Translations under genes and position numbers: made by a program
Source: Streptomyces sp. NRRL F-2580
Lineage (GTDB): Bacteria > Actinomycetota > Actinomycetes > Streptomycetales > Streptomycetaceae
Reading direction: 5' to 3'
DNA length: 64,000 bases
NCBI RefSeq assembly: GCF_000720115.1
Contig: NZ_JOIR01000024.1
Coordinates: 21,740-85,739 of the forward strand
Shown: piece after piece, positions 1 through 8,542 of the stretch
Layout: the number at the start of each line of letters is the position of its first letter
Position numbering within the stretch: position 1 is the stretch's first letter
The notes under the pieces: generated by a model
The model's input: only the letters and a program-made list of their open reading frames with translations
Databases searched by the model: none
Told to the model about the DNA's origin: nothing

Positions 1-25
1 AGGCTCGTCCGAGTCCCCCTCCGGG

Positions 26-1078
26 ATGGACAAGCTGCTGAAGGAACTCACGGGATACCTCGCCGCCCAGGCCGACCAACTGGCCGACAAGGCCACCGAC
101 AAGCTCTCCGACGTCACCGACCAGCTCTACGACGTTGCCGACAACGACGGCAGCCTCTCGGACGTCGCCGGCATCGGCAGCCGGCTCCTGCAGGGCGACT
201 CCCCCCTGAAGGCGTTCGCCGGCCAGAAACTCGGCAACCTCAAGGACAAGGTCACCGAGGCGTTCGGTGGCGGCAAAGGCCGCGGCCGCAAGAGCAGTGG
301 CGGCAAAGTCGTCAACATCGTCGAGGCCCTCGACGTCGGCCTCCCACTGCGCACGGTCTACGACCACTGGACGCAGTACGAGGACTTCAGCGGATTCACC
401 AAAGGCGTCCGCGACGTCTCCCGCGACGACGACACCAACAGCGACTGGAAGGTCAAGGTCGGCCCCTCCACGCGAAGCTGGAAGGCTACCGTCCAGGAAC
501 AGGTGCCCGACGACCGCATCGTGTGGACCTCTCAGGGCGCGAAGGGAACCACCCGCGGCTGCGTCACGTTCCACGAACTCGCCCCGTCGCTGACCCGCAT
601 CGTCATCGTCGTTGAGTACTACCCGTCCGGGCTCTTCGAAAAGACCGGCAATCTCTGGCGCGCGCAGGGCCGCCGCCTGCGCCTGGACCTGAAGAACTTC
701 CTGCGCCACGCCATGCTCACCACCGACGAACCGGAAGGCTGGCGCGGCGAGATCCGCGACGGCGAGGTCGTGCGGACACATGAAGAAGCGCTCGAAGAAG
801 AACAGGACGAAGAGGCGGAGGAGGGAGAGTACGAGGACGGCGGCGCCGAGGAGGACGAGGAGAACGAGGAGGAGTACGCGGACGGCGAGGAGCAGGGCGA
901 CGAAGGAGACGCGGACGAGGACGCTCAGTACAGGGACGAGGAGCTTGAAGAGGAAGACGAGGAACCTGAGGAGGAACCCGAGGAGGACGCCGAGGAGGAA
1001 CCGGACGAGGAACCGGACGAGGAGGCAGAGGAGGAGCCCGCTCCGCCTCGCCGGCGCCGGCACCGCCAGCCCGCGTGA
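26..1078 (+). CDS. SRPBCC-fold protein with long acidic C-terminal tail
   Basis: This is a 350-residue protein. Residues 1-90 are polar and helix-forming. Residues 95-235 form a START/SRPBCC-like domain (VVNIVEALDVGLPLRTVYDH, then HWTQYEDFSGF), a fold that binds hydrophobic ligands. From about residue 250 the protein is an almost unbroken Glu/Asp tail ending in a basic RRRRHRQ patch. Proteins with this SRPBCC arrangement occur in streptomycete gas-vesicle (gvp) regions, so it may be a gvp-associated accessory protein; no gvp structural gene is in the window. The frame stays open upstream of the first ATG to the window edge, so the true start may lie outside. The acidic tail comes from a purine-rich, GAG/GAC-biased stretch. 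Its function is not established. Confidence 0.82.
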   Translation: MDKLLKELTGYLAAQADQLADKATDKLSDVTDQLYDVADNDGSLSDVAGIGSRLLQGDSPLKAFAGQKLGNLKDKVTEAFGGGKGRGRKSSGGKVVNIVEALDVGLPLRTVYDHWTQYEDFSGFTKGVRDVSRDDDTNSDWKVKVGPSTRSWKATVQEQVPDDRIVWTSQGAKGTTRGCVTFHELAPSLTRIVIVVEYYPSGLFEKTGNLWRAQGRRLRLDLKNFLRHAMLTTDEPEGWRGEIRDGEVVRTHEEALEEEQDEEAEEGEYEDGGAEEDEENEEEYADGEEQGDEGDADEDAQYRDEELEEEDEEPEEEPEEDAEEEPDEEPDEEAEEEPAPPRRRRHRQPA

Positions 1079-1112
1079 AGCCGTCCCCTCGAAGCAGCAA
1101 CGGCTGACACAT

Positions 1113-1148
1113 GTGAGGGCCGGCGGGATATCTCCCGCCGGCCCTCAC
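1113..1148. terminator. Bidirectional stem-loop terminator
   Basis: A perfect 16-bp inverted repeat (GTGAGGGCCGGCGGGA and its complement) surrounds the loop TATC. It lies between the convergent SRPBCC gene and the CsbD gene, 35 bp after the first stop, so it can serve both. Confidence 0.75.
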
Positions 1149-1186
1149 CCCCACGTGACCTCACGTACCAGCCTCGCCTCGGGGTG

Positions 1187-1360
1187 TCAGTGCTTCAGCG
1201 CGTCTTTCGCCTTCTGGGCGGCCTGCTTCGCGTCACCCAGCGCCTGCTCGCTCCGCCCCTTGGCCTCCAGGCTCTCGTTCCCCACCGCCTTGCCCGTGGT
1301 TTCCTTCGCCTTGCCCTTGGTCGTCTTGGCGACGTTCTTGACCTTCTTCCCTGCACCCAT
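1187..1360 (-). CDS. CsbD family stress-response protein
   Basis: This is a 57-residue, lysine- and alanine-rich, helix-forming protein (MGAGKKVKNVAKTTKGKAKE, then KAVGNESLEAKGRSEQ). It matches the CsbD family, small hydrophilic proteins induced by general stress in Gram-positive bacteria; their molecular role is unknown. The ATG at 1360 is chosen because GGGGAGG lies 6 nt upstream; a GTG nine bases earlier is possible. A second CsbD paralogue lies at 2462-2632 and a GlsB-like membrane protein between them, giving a small stress-gene neighbourhood. Confidence 0.85.
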   Translation of the reverse strand: MGAGKKVKNVAKTTKGKAKETTGKAVGNESLEAKGRSEQALGDAKQAAQKAKDALKH

Positions 1361-1690
1361 TCCTCTCACCTCCCCGCCACTCGGTGCTAGGCAGTACAGC
1401 CTCCTCAGCCCCTACCCCTCGCGAGAACGAATACGCATTTCGTGTGCCGGGATGCACTGGGGAGGGGCTGTGCGACATGCGTGGGTTCGCTCAGCGGTGC
1501 GGCTGTCGACACGCTGTGTGTCCGGTCCGAAGCACCGTGGGGATCCTCGACGATTCAGGCAATTTGCAACGTTCTCGGCGTTTAAAACCGGGTAGGTGGC
1601 AAACATGGACTCGCAGAGGCTTCTCCCACTACTCCGGAATTGGTGTCGCCGACGAGGAGTACGTCGGCCCGTCGATCCGGGCAGGCAATC

Positions 1691-1978
1691 ATGATTTTCA
1701 CCCTGGGGCGGCATGGACATAAGTGGAGACGGCGTCGAGTGCTCGTTCGCTGGATGCGACGGCCCGTCGTGGGACGGATTTTCTTGCCACTGACGGTCTG
1801 GGGTTTGCGAGTGACGGTGTGGGCCGCTCGGCGGGCGCTGCGCCGTAGGATGAAACGCGCCCTGCATGGGTTATGGACCAGCCGCGTCACGCTCGGGCGC
1901 GGGTGCCAGGTGCGCCTGGTCCGCCGGGGTCGAAGCGCCCCATCGCGGCGCAACCTCGTCGGGCTCAGACCTCCGTGA
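1691..1978 (+). CDS. Possible small basic hypothetical protein
   Basis: An open frame of 95 codons starts MIFTLGRHGHKWRRRR and continues with an Arg/Trp-rich sequence containing one weak hydrophobic stretch (VVGRIFLPLTVWGLRV). It is the only plausible gene in the 700 bp between the CsbD and GlsB genes, and a stem-loop follows its stop by 14 bp. There is no convincing ribosome binding site and I do not recognise a family, so it may be spurious. The rest of 1361-2066 shows nothing else. Confidence 0.28.
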   Translation: MIFTLGRHGHKWRRRRVLVRWMRRPVVGRIFLPLTVWGLRVTVWAARRALRRRMKRALHGLWTSRVTLGRGCQVRLVRRGRSAPSRRNLVGLRPP

Positions 1979-1991
1979 GCAGCGAACGAAG

Positions 1992-2028
1992 GAAACGGCT
2001 TCGCCCACTCACGCAGGGAAGCCGTTTC
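1992..2028. terminator. Stem-loop terminator
   Basis: An 11-bp inverted repeat, GAAACGGCTTC / GAAGCCGTTTC, with a 15-nt loop. It lies 38 bp beyond the stop of the minus-strand GlsB gene and just after the plus-strand small ORF. Confidence 0.6.
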
Positions 2029-2066
2029 GCGCATCGAAGGGGCCGGCGTCCGGTTGCCGTTTCCTG

Positions 2067-2330
2067 TTAGTGCCTAGCGCGGCTGAAGAGGCGGAAGATG
2101 CCGAGGAGGATGAGGGAGCCGACGATGGCGGCGATCCATGTCGAGATTTCGAAGAAGCCGTCGACGGAGTCAACTCCGAAAATAACCTTACCGAGCCACC
2201 CGCCGAGCAGGCCGCCCGCGATTCCTATCAGTATGGTGATGATAATGCCGCCCGGGTCCTTCCCAGGCATCAGCATTTTTGCGATGATGCCCGCGAAAAG
2301 ACCGATAAGAATCCAAGCAAGTATGCCCAT
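2067..2330 (-). CDS. GlsB/YeaQ/YmgE family membrane protein
   Basis: This is an 87-residue, very hydrophobic protein with three membrane segments (MGILAWILIGLFAGIIAKML; GGIIITILIGIAGGLLGGWL; a final WIAAIVGSLILLGIFRLF). Glycine-rich helices and the PGKDPGG loop are typical of the transglycosylase-associated GlsB/YeaQ family. These are small inner-membrane proteins linked to general stress; the enzymatic annotation is historical and unproven. The start at MGILAW is preferred over an upstream in-frame codon because family members begin there and GGAAAG lies close upstream. Confidence 0.88.
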   Translation of the reverse strand: MGILAWILIGLFAGIIAKMLMPGKDPGGIIITILIGIAGGLLGGWLGKVIFGVDSVDGFFEISTWIAAIVGSLILLGIFRLFSRARH

Positions 2331-2461
2331 GATTTCTTTCCCGTCTCGTCGTGTAAAGGAGCGGTGCACTTCTGCTTCTGTGCCGTTCAGGCAGATCCAG
2401 CCTTCGAGACTGCCCGCACTGATCCTTCAGCTACTCGGCCAACGGCCAGGGAACTGACGGG

Positions 2462-2632
2462 TCAACTCAACGCATCCTTGCCCTTCTCCTTGAGGCGCCG
2501 GGCATTGCCCCGGGCTTCCAGAGCGGCACCCTTGGCGGCCAGGGTCTCCTTGCCCATGGCATGGGCCGCCTTTTTCACAGCCCTTCCCGCAACTCGTTCC
2601 ATCTCCGCCTTCACTTTCTCGCCAGTACTCAT
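2462..2632 (-). CDS. CsbD family protein (second copy)
   Basis: A 56-codon gene reads MSTGEKVKAEMERVAGRAVK and continues KKAAHAMGKETLAAKGAALE to a C-terminus KEKGKDALS. The composition and the K-E-T-L-A-A-K-G pattern match CsbD proteins. It is a diverged paralogue of the CsbD gene at 1187-1360. It lies upstream of the GlsB-like gene on the same strand with a 131-bp gap. Confidence 0.75.
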   Translation of the reverse strand: MSTGEKVKAEMERVAGRAVKKAAHAMGKETLAAKGAALEARGNARRLKEKGKDALS

Positions 2633-3224
2633 ATCACCCTCATTTGACCGTCTTATGCTATGGATATGTCCGCACAGGCGACTCCCAAACGATTCATGCG
2701 AGACCCGGTCTCGACGGTCTCAATGTCGGGGGCACGAGGCGCAGCAGGGCAGCCGGGGCCAGAATGCGACGGCGGCGGCGTCGGCCCCGATGGCGGTGAC
2801 GACACCCAGCCATCTGTCTCGCCGTGCCCTTGTAGCAGCAGCGGCCGCCAGCGCCTGTAGGCGCACCACCTGGTGCTGATTCCCCATCATGTTTGTCAAG
2901 GCACCGGGTATGTGGGAGAGGCTGGGAAGTGATCCCGGCGCTCGCCGCGGCGGCGGGTGTCGATCACCGTGCAGTGGTGCGGGGCCTTGTCGGCATCCGT
3001 CCCGCCCAGAGCTCGGGCACCCCAGCCTCCCTCGTCAATCGGTTGACCGGTCGTTGAGACCAGAGGAGTCACAGACGGAAGAACGCATGAGGTCGACGGC
3101 CACCGCTCCTCCGAGTGGCGGCCCGTCCACTGCCGCCACCAGCTCCGACCGCGGAACGGTCGGGCAGCCGGCACCGCGCCAGGGTTTCGCGTGCGCTTCC
3201 CGACGGCGGGCCGACACTGGAGGC
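2633..3224. other. Intergenic, no supported gene
   Basis: This is the divergent region between the second CsbD gene and the PHP-domain gene. Frames here have no coding-like composition or recognisable protein. It must hold promoters for both flanking genes, but I cannot place them with confidence. Confidence 0.5.
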
Positions 3225-4226
3225 ATGGATCCGAACGAAGCGCTGCGTCGGATCGCCTTCCTCCTCGAATGGCGCGGCGCCTCCCCGTACCGGGTGCGGG
3301 CCTTCCACACGGCAGCCGACGCCACTCGCCACCTGCAACCGGGCCCAGTGGACGCCGCCCAGGCCAGACGACTGCGCGGGGTGGGCCCGCTCACCGCCGA
3401 GGTGATTTCCCAGGCATCGACCGGAGCGGTACCGAGCTACCTCGCCCGCCTACAGGCCGAAGCCGGCCCGGGCGCCCGAGCCGGCTGGGACCTGGCGGCC
3501 GCGAGCACCGGGGACTGCCACCTGCACTCCGACTGGTCGGACGGCGGCAGCCCGCTCGAGGACATGGCCGAGGCGGCCAGCGCCCTGGGCCACCAATGGG
3601 CCGTACTGACGGATCATTCGCCGCGGCTGACGATCGCCCACGGCCTGAGCCCGGATCGGCTCGAGTGCCAACTACAGGCCGTGGCCGCCGTGAATTCCAG
3701 GATGGGCCCAGGCTTCCGGCTGCTCACCGGCATCGAGTGCGACATCCTCGACGACGGCTCGCTCGACCAGGACGAAGACCTGCTCGGCCGTCTCGACATC
3801 GTCGTGGCATCCGTGCACTCCAAGCTCCGCTCGGAACCCGAGCCCATGACCGCCCGCCTGCTGGCTGCGGTGCGCAACCCGAACGTCGACGTCCTGGGGC
3901 ACTGCACAGGGCGGATCATCACCGGCCGGGGGCGCCCGCGGTCGCGCTTCGACGCCGAGACCGTGTTCGCCGCGTGCGCGGAGGCCGGTACCGCGGTGGA
4001 GATCAATTGCCGGCCCGAACGACGGGACCCCCCGGATGACCTGCTCGTGCAGGCCGCCACCGCGGGCTGCCGGTTCGCCGTGGACACCGACGCCCACGCC
4101 CCGGAACAGCTGCACTGGCAGAGCTCCGGTTACGCACGTGCGGCGCGGATCGGCCTGGGCGCGGACCGGCTGATCACGACCTGGTCCCTCGATCGGCTGC
4201 TGCCAACCAGAAGCGGCAGTCAGTGA
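3225..4226 (+). CDS. PHP-domain metal-dependent phosphoesterase (PolX C-terminal type)
   Basis: This is a 333-residue protein. Residues 1-75 resemble the helix-hairpin-helix region of PolX-type DNA polymerases (LEWRGASPYRVRAF, then RRLRGVGPLTAEVI). The rest is a PHP hydrolase domain with its metal-binding motifs in order: DCHLHSDWSDG, LTDHS, GIECDIL, VVASVHS, VLGHCTGR, EINCRPERRDPP and VDTDAHAPEQL. It has no polymerase domain. The PHP part of PolX proteins has 3'-5' exonuclease or phosphoesterase activity, so a DNA-repair role is a reasonable inference. The start at MDPNEAL is chosen because GGAGG lies just upstream and homology begins there, although the frame is open earlier. Confidence 0.85.
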   Translation: MDPNEALRRIAFLLEWRGASPYRVRAFHTAADATRHLQPGPVDAAQARRLRGVGPLTAEVISQASTGAVPSYLARLQAEAGPGARAGWDLAAASTGDCHLHSDWSDGGSPLEDMAEAASALGHQWAVLTDHSPRLTIAHGLSPDRLECQLQAVAAVNSRMGPGFRLLTGIECDILDDGSLDQDEDLLGRLDIVVASVHSKLRSEPEPMTARLLAAVRNPNVDVLGHCTGRIITGRGRPRSRFDAETVFAACAEAGTAVEINCRPERRDPPDDLLVQAATAGCRFAVDTDAHAPEQLHWQSSGYARAARIGLGADRLITTWSLDRLLPTRSGSQ

Positions 4227-4377
4227 TCTACCCGCCTTGCGCCCTGTACGTCGGCCCGGCGCGAGGCAGCCGCCTCCGCCAAGCGGGTGAGACGCTCCTG
4301 CGACTGGGCGCCCGCGCGTCGGGCGGCTGGAGCCGGGCGAGGACCTGCCGGCGGACGGACGAACCGGCTGGCGGGGG

Positions 4378-4935
4378 TCAGTCGGCCGGCGACCAGAAGG
4401 CAGCCACGGTCCCGCTGCCCGGCGCCAGCCGCTCCCAGCCGCAGAGCACATCCATCACCACCACTCCCGAGGTCGGAAAACCCGCCCTCACCCGCTCCAG
4501 CAGGTCCGACGGGCCGCTCCCGGCCAGGCCGACGGCCAGCTCGTGGATCCCTGAGTTGTGGCCGACCAGGACCAATGAGCAGAGGCCCGGCCCCCGCTCC
4601 GCCAGGACGGTGGCCAGCATGCTGGGCGCCGCGTTGTAGAGCCGCTCGTCGTAAACGACGGGTGGTGGGTCCTTCAGCGCGGGGGCTGCGAGCTGCCAGG
4701 TCTGCCGCGTCCTGCGGGCCGGGGAGCACAGCACCAGGTCGGGCTCGAAACCGGAGTCCGCAAGCCAGTGGCCCGTCCGGGGTGCGTCGGCGTATCCGCG
4801 CTTACTCAAAGGACGATCGAAGTCGTCGATGGGCTGGTCCTTCGGCACGGCCTTGGCGTGCCGTACCAGCAGCAGCCGGCACACCGTCTTTTTGTCCGGG
4901 TCCGACGTCGGCCGGGATCCGGGATCCGGGGCCAT
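4378..4935 (-). CDS. SixA-like histidine phosphatase
   Basis: This is a 185-residue histidine phosphatase (phosphoglycerate-mutase superfamily). The phosphate-accepting motif LLLVRHAKA is near residue 25, the PLSKRGYADA segment follows, and the second catalytic histidine is in LVGHNSGIHELA. The RHAK variant and short length fit the SixA branch, which removes phosphate from His-containing phosphotransfer proteins; the substrate here is unknown. AAGGAGA lies 6 nt upstream of the ATG. It is convergent with the PHP gene (151-bp gap). Paired 8-bp GGGATCCG repeats overlap the N-terminal codons. Confidence 0.88.
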   Translation of the reverse strand: MAPDPGSRPTSDPDKKTVCRLLLVRHAKAVPKDQPIDDFDRPLSKRGYADAPRTGHWLADSGFEPDLVLCSPARRTRQTWQLAAPALKDPPPVVYDERLYNAAPSMLATVLAERGPGLCSLVLVGHNSGIHELAVGLAGSGPSDLLERVRAGFPTSGVVVMDVLCGWERLAPGSGTVAAFWSPAD

Positions 4936-5068
4936 GGCCGTCTCCTTCCAAGTGCGTACGGTCCGGGTTGTTGGTCCGGCCTCGCCCGCCTGCTGCGCCG
5001 GCGGGCGAACACCAGCCGGGCGCCTTCACGTGGCATCGGATTCACGACATCCCGACCGCGCTCGATCG

Positions 5069-6253
5069 TCAGGGGCGGAAGAGGACCTTCACCATGTTGT
5101 CCCGCTTCGCCTGGAAGTCCGCGTACGCCCGCGGGGCGTCGGCCAGTGACAGGTGATGGGTGGCGAAGCCTTCGACGCCGAGAGGATCGCCGTCGGTCAG
5201 CAAGGGCATCAAGTCGTCGACCCACCGGCGGACGTTGGCCTGGCCCATGCGCAGCTGGATCTGCTTGTCGAACATCGTGAGCAACGGGAGCGGATCGATG
5301 GCACCGCCGTAGACGCCGGAGAGGGATATCGTGCCGCCGCGGCGTACGAGCTGTATGGCCAGCTTCAGGGCGCCCAGGCGGTCCACGCCGGCTTTCTTCG
5401 TCAGGGCGGAGGCCATGGCGTCCGGGAGCAGGCCGGTAGCGGTCTGCGCGGCCTTGGTGCCGGCACTGCCGTGGGCCTCCATACCGACGGCGTCGATCAC
5501 GGCGTCCGGGCCTCGGCCGCCGGTGGCGCTGCGGACCGCGTCGGCGAGCTGGTCTCCGTAGTGGGACAGGTCGTAGACCTGCACGCCGTGGCCTGCGGCG
5601 CGGGCGAGCCGTTCGGGCACCAGGTCGATGCCCATCACCCGGCCGGCCCCTCGGTGGGCGGCGACGCGGGTGCACATGTCACCGATGGGGCCGAGGCCCA
5701 GGACGGCGACGCTGCCGCCGGGCGGGATGTCGGCGTAGACGACGGCCTGCCAGGCGGTCGGCAGGACGTCCGACAGGTACACGAACCGTTCGTCCGGTGG
5801 CCCTTCGGGAACACGGATCGGGAGCGTGTCGGCGAAGGGGACGCGCAGGTACTCGGCCTGCCCGCCGGGCACCTGCCCGTAGAGCTTGGTGTATCCGAAC
5901 AGGCTCGCGCCGGTGCCGTGCTCGTGGACCTGGGTCGTCTCGCACTGCGAGTGGAGCCCCCGCTCGCACATGAAGCAGGTCCCGCAGGACACGTTGAACG
6001 GTACGACGACCCTGTCGCCGACCTTCAGTTCCCGGACCTCGGGCCCCACCTCGGCGACGACCCCCATCGGCTCGTGCCCCAGGATGTCCCCGGCGTCCAA
6101 AAACGGCCCCAGTACCTCGTAAAGGTGCAGGTCGGACCCGCACAGCCCGGTTGTCGTCACCTTGATCACAGCGTCCGTGGGATCGACGATCTGCGGATCC
6201 GGAACGGTCTCCACCTTCACGTTGCGGCGGCCCTGCCAGGTCACGGCCTTCAT
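5069..6253 (-). CDS. Zinc-dependent alcohol dehydrogenase (formaldehyde dehydrogenase-like)
   Basis: This is a 394-residue medium-chain dehydrogenase. Cys38 (LCGSD) and His60-Glu61 (LGHEPMG) are catalytic-zinc ligands. Cys88, 91, 94 and 102 (CGTCFMCERGLHSQC) form the structural zinc site. The Rossmann motif LGLGPIG is near residue 190. The insert after the nucleotide-binding fold (GMEAHGSAGTKAAQ) is like that of glutathione-independent formaldehyde dehydrogenases, although the substrate could be another aldehyde or alcohol. AGGAGG lies just upstream of the ATG. The SixA gene is 133 bp downstream on the same strand. Confidence 0.9.
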   Translation of the reverse strand: MKAVTWQGRRNVKVETVPDPQIVDPTDAVIKVTTTGLCGSDLHLYEVLGPFLDAGDILGHEPMGVVAEVGPEVRELKVGDRVVVPFNVSCGTCFMCERGLHSQCETTQVHEHGTGASLFGYTKLYGQVPGGQAEYLRVPFADTLPIRVPEGPPDERFVYLSDVLPTAWQAVVYADIPPGGSVAVLGLGPIGDMCTRVAAHRGAGRVMGIDLVPERLARAAGHGVQVYDLSHYGDQLADAVRSATGGRGPDAVIDAVGMEAHGSAGTKAAQTATGLLPDAMASALTKKAGVDRLGALKLAIQLVRRGGTISLSGVYGGAIDPLPLLTMFDKQIQLRMGQANVRRWVDDLMPLLTDGDPLGVEGFATHHLSLADAPRAYADFQAKRDNMVKVLFRP

Positions 6254-6295
6254 CGCGCCTCCTCACATTGAGGTCCGCATTCCGGACCTTTCCGT

Positions 6296-6538
6296 CTACC
6301 CCGTCCTGGTGCTCGCACGCACCGGGAGCGCGGCCCGGCATCGAGGTACTGGACCCGCGTGACGGACGGCGTTGGTGACCAGCTCGCTGATCACCAGCAC
6401 GGCCGTGTCGCGTGCGACGGGCCTGCACGCTCGGTCGCCCGCGTCGGACGGTTCCAGGAAGCCGCGCGGTGCACTCCTGGCAGCAGCCGCGGCACCCGGA
6501 CCGTTCAGCTCCAGGTGCAGGATCGGGAGGAGGGGCAT
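6296..6538 (-). pseudogene. Truncated anti-sigma-factor-like ATP-binding protein
   Basis: An 80-codon frame begins MPLLPILHLELNGPGAAAAA and contains the N-box of a GHKL/HATPase_c domain, VISELVTNAVRHAG. Full-length relatives (RsbW-like proteins of about 130-150 residues, such as the one at 10965-11624) continue through the G1 and G2 ATP-lid boxes. Here the frame ends about 20 codons after the N-box in unrelated sequence. It therefore cannot bind ATP normally and is best read as a 3'-truncated remnant. Confidence 0.55.
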
Positions 6539-6887
6539 GGATCGGCTCCGAAAGCCACGACGAGTCCAGGGGCGTACCGGGTGTGTAACGCCCTCCGTTG
6601 TGCCCCTCCCCCCTCCGGCCGAGCCCAGTCGCACGCGTGGCGGATTCGGCAGCCATGAGGGCGGCGGGCTCACGTCACTCGTTCTGCCCAGCGTCCGCGA
6701 TCACCTCGCCGGTCTGGATCGTGCGCCGTGGCGGAATGCCGGCGGCTCCCGAGCTGGTCACCGGCTGGCAGGACCTGCGGACCTGATGCGTGCCCGCCCG
6801 AATCCCGGCACCGGATGGCCCCGAATCGATACTCCCGCTGCCCTACGGGCCTTACGCAAGCCCGCCTCTTCGGGGCGGGTCAATGCT
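6539..6887. other. Intergenic, no supported gene
   Basis: About 350 bp between the HATPase remnant and a small hypothetical gene. Short frames on both strands lack family resemblance or ribosome binding sites. It may be further decayed sequence. Confidence 0.4.
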
Positions 6888-7103
6888 TCAGCGGGAGGGT
6901 TCCCACGTCTCGGGGCCGGCCCCTCGCCACTCCACGAAGTCGGGGTCCGTGAGGTCCACGTCCTCCGCGTTCTCCAGCCCCGCGGCGGCGAGGAAAACAC
7001 GAATGTCGGCCGGGCGGTGCGCGACACCGATGGCGACACCGTCGTAGCGCACCCGGCGCCATCCCTGCTCGTCGGGCGGGTAGACGATCAGTTTGGCGGA
7101 CAT
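6888..7103 (-). CDS. Small conserved hypothetical protein
   Basis: A 71-residue acidic protein starts MSAKLIVYPPDEQGWRRVRY and ends WRGAGPETWEPSR. It has coding-like composition, a defined beta-rich start and the pattern DLTDPDFVEWRGAGPE, which resembles small hypothetical proteins of actinomycetes. No catalytic motif, signal peptide or membrane segment is visible. The ATG at 7103 is preferred over an upstream start because the extra N-terminus would be low-complexity. The function is unknown. Confidence 0.6.
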   Translation of the reverse strand: MSAKLIVYPPDEQGWRRVRYDGVAIGVAHRPADIRVFLAAAGLENAEDVDLTDPDFVEWRGAGPETWEPSR

Positions 7104-7369
7104 GGGCCCAGCTTCTTCCCCCCACTCCCGCCCGGCACCTCTCCGCGTCCGAATGGGTGTCACCCGGCCCTCCTGGGCAGGCCTCGGCAAGCCGCCGTCC
7201 GTTGTCCATGCCGTTGCGGTGTGGGTGCCGGTGGTGGAACCGGGCAGGCACCGGTTGGGTGGAGCCACGCTGCGACGGACAGCGCTCCGCCCCGCGTGGC
7301 CGCGCTGTTCGGGCAGCCGGCTGACCGGCGGGCGGGTGCCCGAACCGCCGCTCGGGTTCCGGCCGGGAT

Positions 7370-7693
7370 TCAGTGGCCGAGGGCGCGCTTGAGTTCGGCC
7401 TTGTCCATCTTCGAACGGCCCTCGATGTTCCTCTGCTTCGCCTCGTTGTAGAGCTGGTCCTTGGTGGGACCCTGCGAACCGCTGTGGGAGCGCTGGCCCC
7501 CGCGCTTGGAGGAGGACATGTCCTCGAGGGAGGACCGGCTCGCGGTCTTCGATTCCCCGGAGCGGGCCCGTTCCTTGTTGACGGTGCGCGCGGCGATCTC
7601 CTCGGCACGCTTGGTGCTCTCACCGCGCTGCTCGGCGCTCTCCTTGATGTGCTCGTACTGGCGTTCACGCTTGGGGCTGGAACCGCGGGGCAT
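7370..7693 (-). CDS. Plasmid-stabilisation-like basic protein
   Basis: This 107-residue, highly charged protein has an N-terminal part (MPRGSSPKRERQYEHIKESA, then TKRAEEIAARTVNKERARSG) conserved in many actinomycete proteins loosely called plasmid stabilisation proteins. The C-terminal 40 residues (TKDQLYNEAKQRNIEGRSKM, then DKAELKRALG) form a short SAP/Rho-N-like helical module that usually contacts nucleic acid. A role in DNA or RNA binding is inferred. Nothing nearby suggests a toxin partner. The ATG at 7693 is chosen because relatives begin MPRGSS. Confidence 0.75.
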   Translation of the reverse strand: MPRGSSPKRERQYEHIKESAEQRGESTKRAEEIAARTVNKERARSGESKTASRSSLEDMSSSKRGGQRSHSGSQGPTKDQLYNEAKQRNIEGRSKMDKAELKRALGH

Positions 7694-7797
7694 GGCCACT
7701 CCTCGACTCGTCACGTACCGGCACGGTGGCGGATCCACCGGAGCCGTACGGCGCCTGCCCGGAGGGGGAACGTCTCACACCCCCGTCTCACACCCCC

Positions 7798-8211
7798 TCA
7801 GCCGGCCGCGCCGTCGACGCGGAGGCGCACCTGCTCCTCCAGGCGGGCGAGGCTGCTGTCGAGGGCATCGTTCGCCGCCTGCTCCCCGGGATCGGTCTCG
7901 CCGGTGAGGAACGAGAGGTGGACCGTCACCTCGGTGGGACCCCCGTCATGGCCGGCCACCTGGAGCCACCCGGTATAGCCGCCGCTCTCCCGGCTCCCCC
8001 ACTCGAGCCGCATCTGGTCCGCCCTGGCGCGCAGAACGGCTGCCTTGTCCTCCTCCGCGCCGTCCTCGCGCACGCGGACGGCAGGCAGCTCGGCGGCGTG
8101 CACGTGCAGTTCGCGCGGGAGCCATTGGTCCATCTGCCCGACGTTGGACGCCTGGTCGAAGACGTGCTCCGGCAGCGCGGGCATCGTGCGGGACCGCTCG
8201 TACTCGGTCAT
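7798..8211 (-). CDS. SRPBCC family protein
   Basis: This 137-residue protein resembles small SRPBCC (Bet v1/START-like) proteins: an N-terminal strand and helix (LPEHVFDQASNVGQMDQWLP), a central sheet with WLQVAGHDGGPTEVTVHLSF, and a C-terminal amphipathic helix (DALDSSLARLEEQVRLRVD). Such single-domain proteins bind lipophilic ligands or act in stress responses; no substrate can be named. It is monocistronic on the minus strand. Confidence 0.7.
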   Translation of the reverse strand: MTEYERSRTMPALPEHVFDQASNVGQMDQWLPRELHVHAAELPAVRVREDGAEEDKAAVLRARADQMRLEWGSRESGGYTGWLQVAGHDGGPTEVTVHLSFLTGETDPGEQAANDALDSSLARLEEQVRLRVDGAAG

Positions 8212-8542
8212 CGGATCGTCACACCTCTCGTCCGTTCCACATCGTCCGTACCGGCGTCTGCCCGCCCCGGCCCCTGTCACGCGCATGCACGGGGGACGGA
8301 CCGTTCGCCTCCGTGAACCGAGGCGGACGCCCATACGGTCCACCCGGGCGGAACCGTGGGACGGTGGGAGGGATCGACCAGCCTGGTTCCGTCGTATCGA
8401 GGCTTCGGCGCCCCGACCGCCGGGCGGGCTCCCCTCGCGGCCTTGACGCCCCGGACGTGTCCACGGCGCCCGCCGTGCACCCGGACCAAGGCCCTCCCGG
8501 GTCTGCTGTCCAAGGCTGCCGCCCCCTGGTCCCCGGTGACCG
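8212..8542. other. Intergenic, no supported gene
   Basis: 331 bp between the SRPBCC gene and the DUF5709 gene. Only a short CGCCTC/GAGGCG inverted repeat near 8308-8326 was noticed. No gene is supported. Confidence 0.4.
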
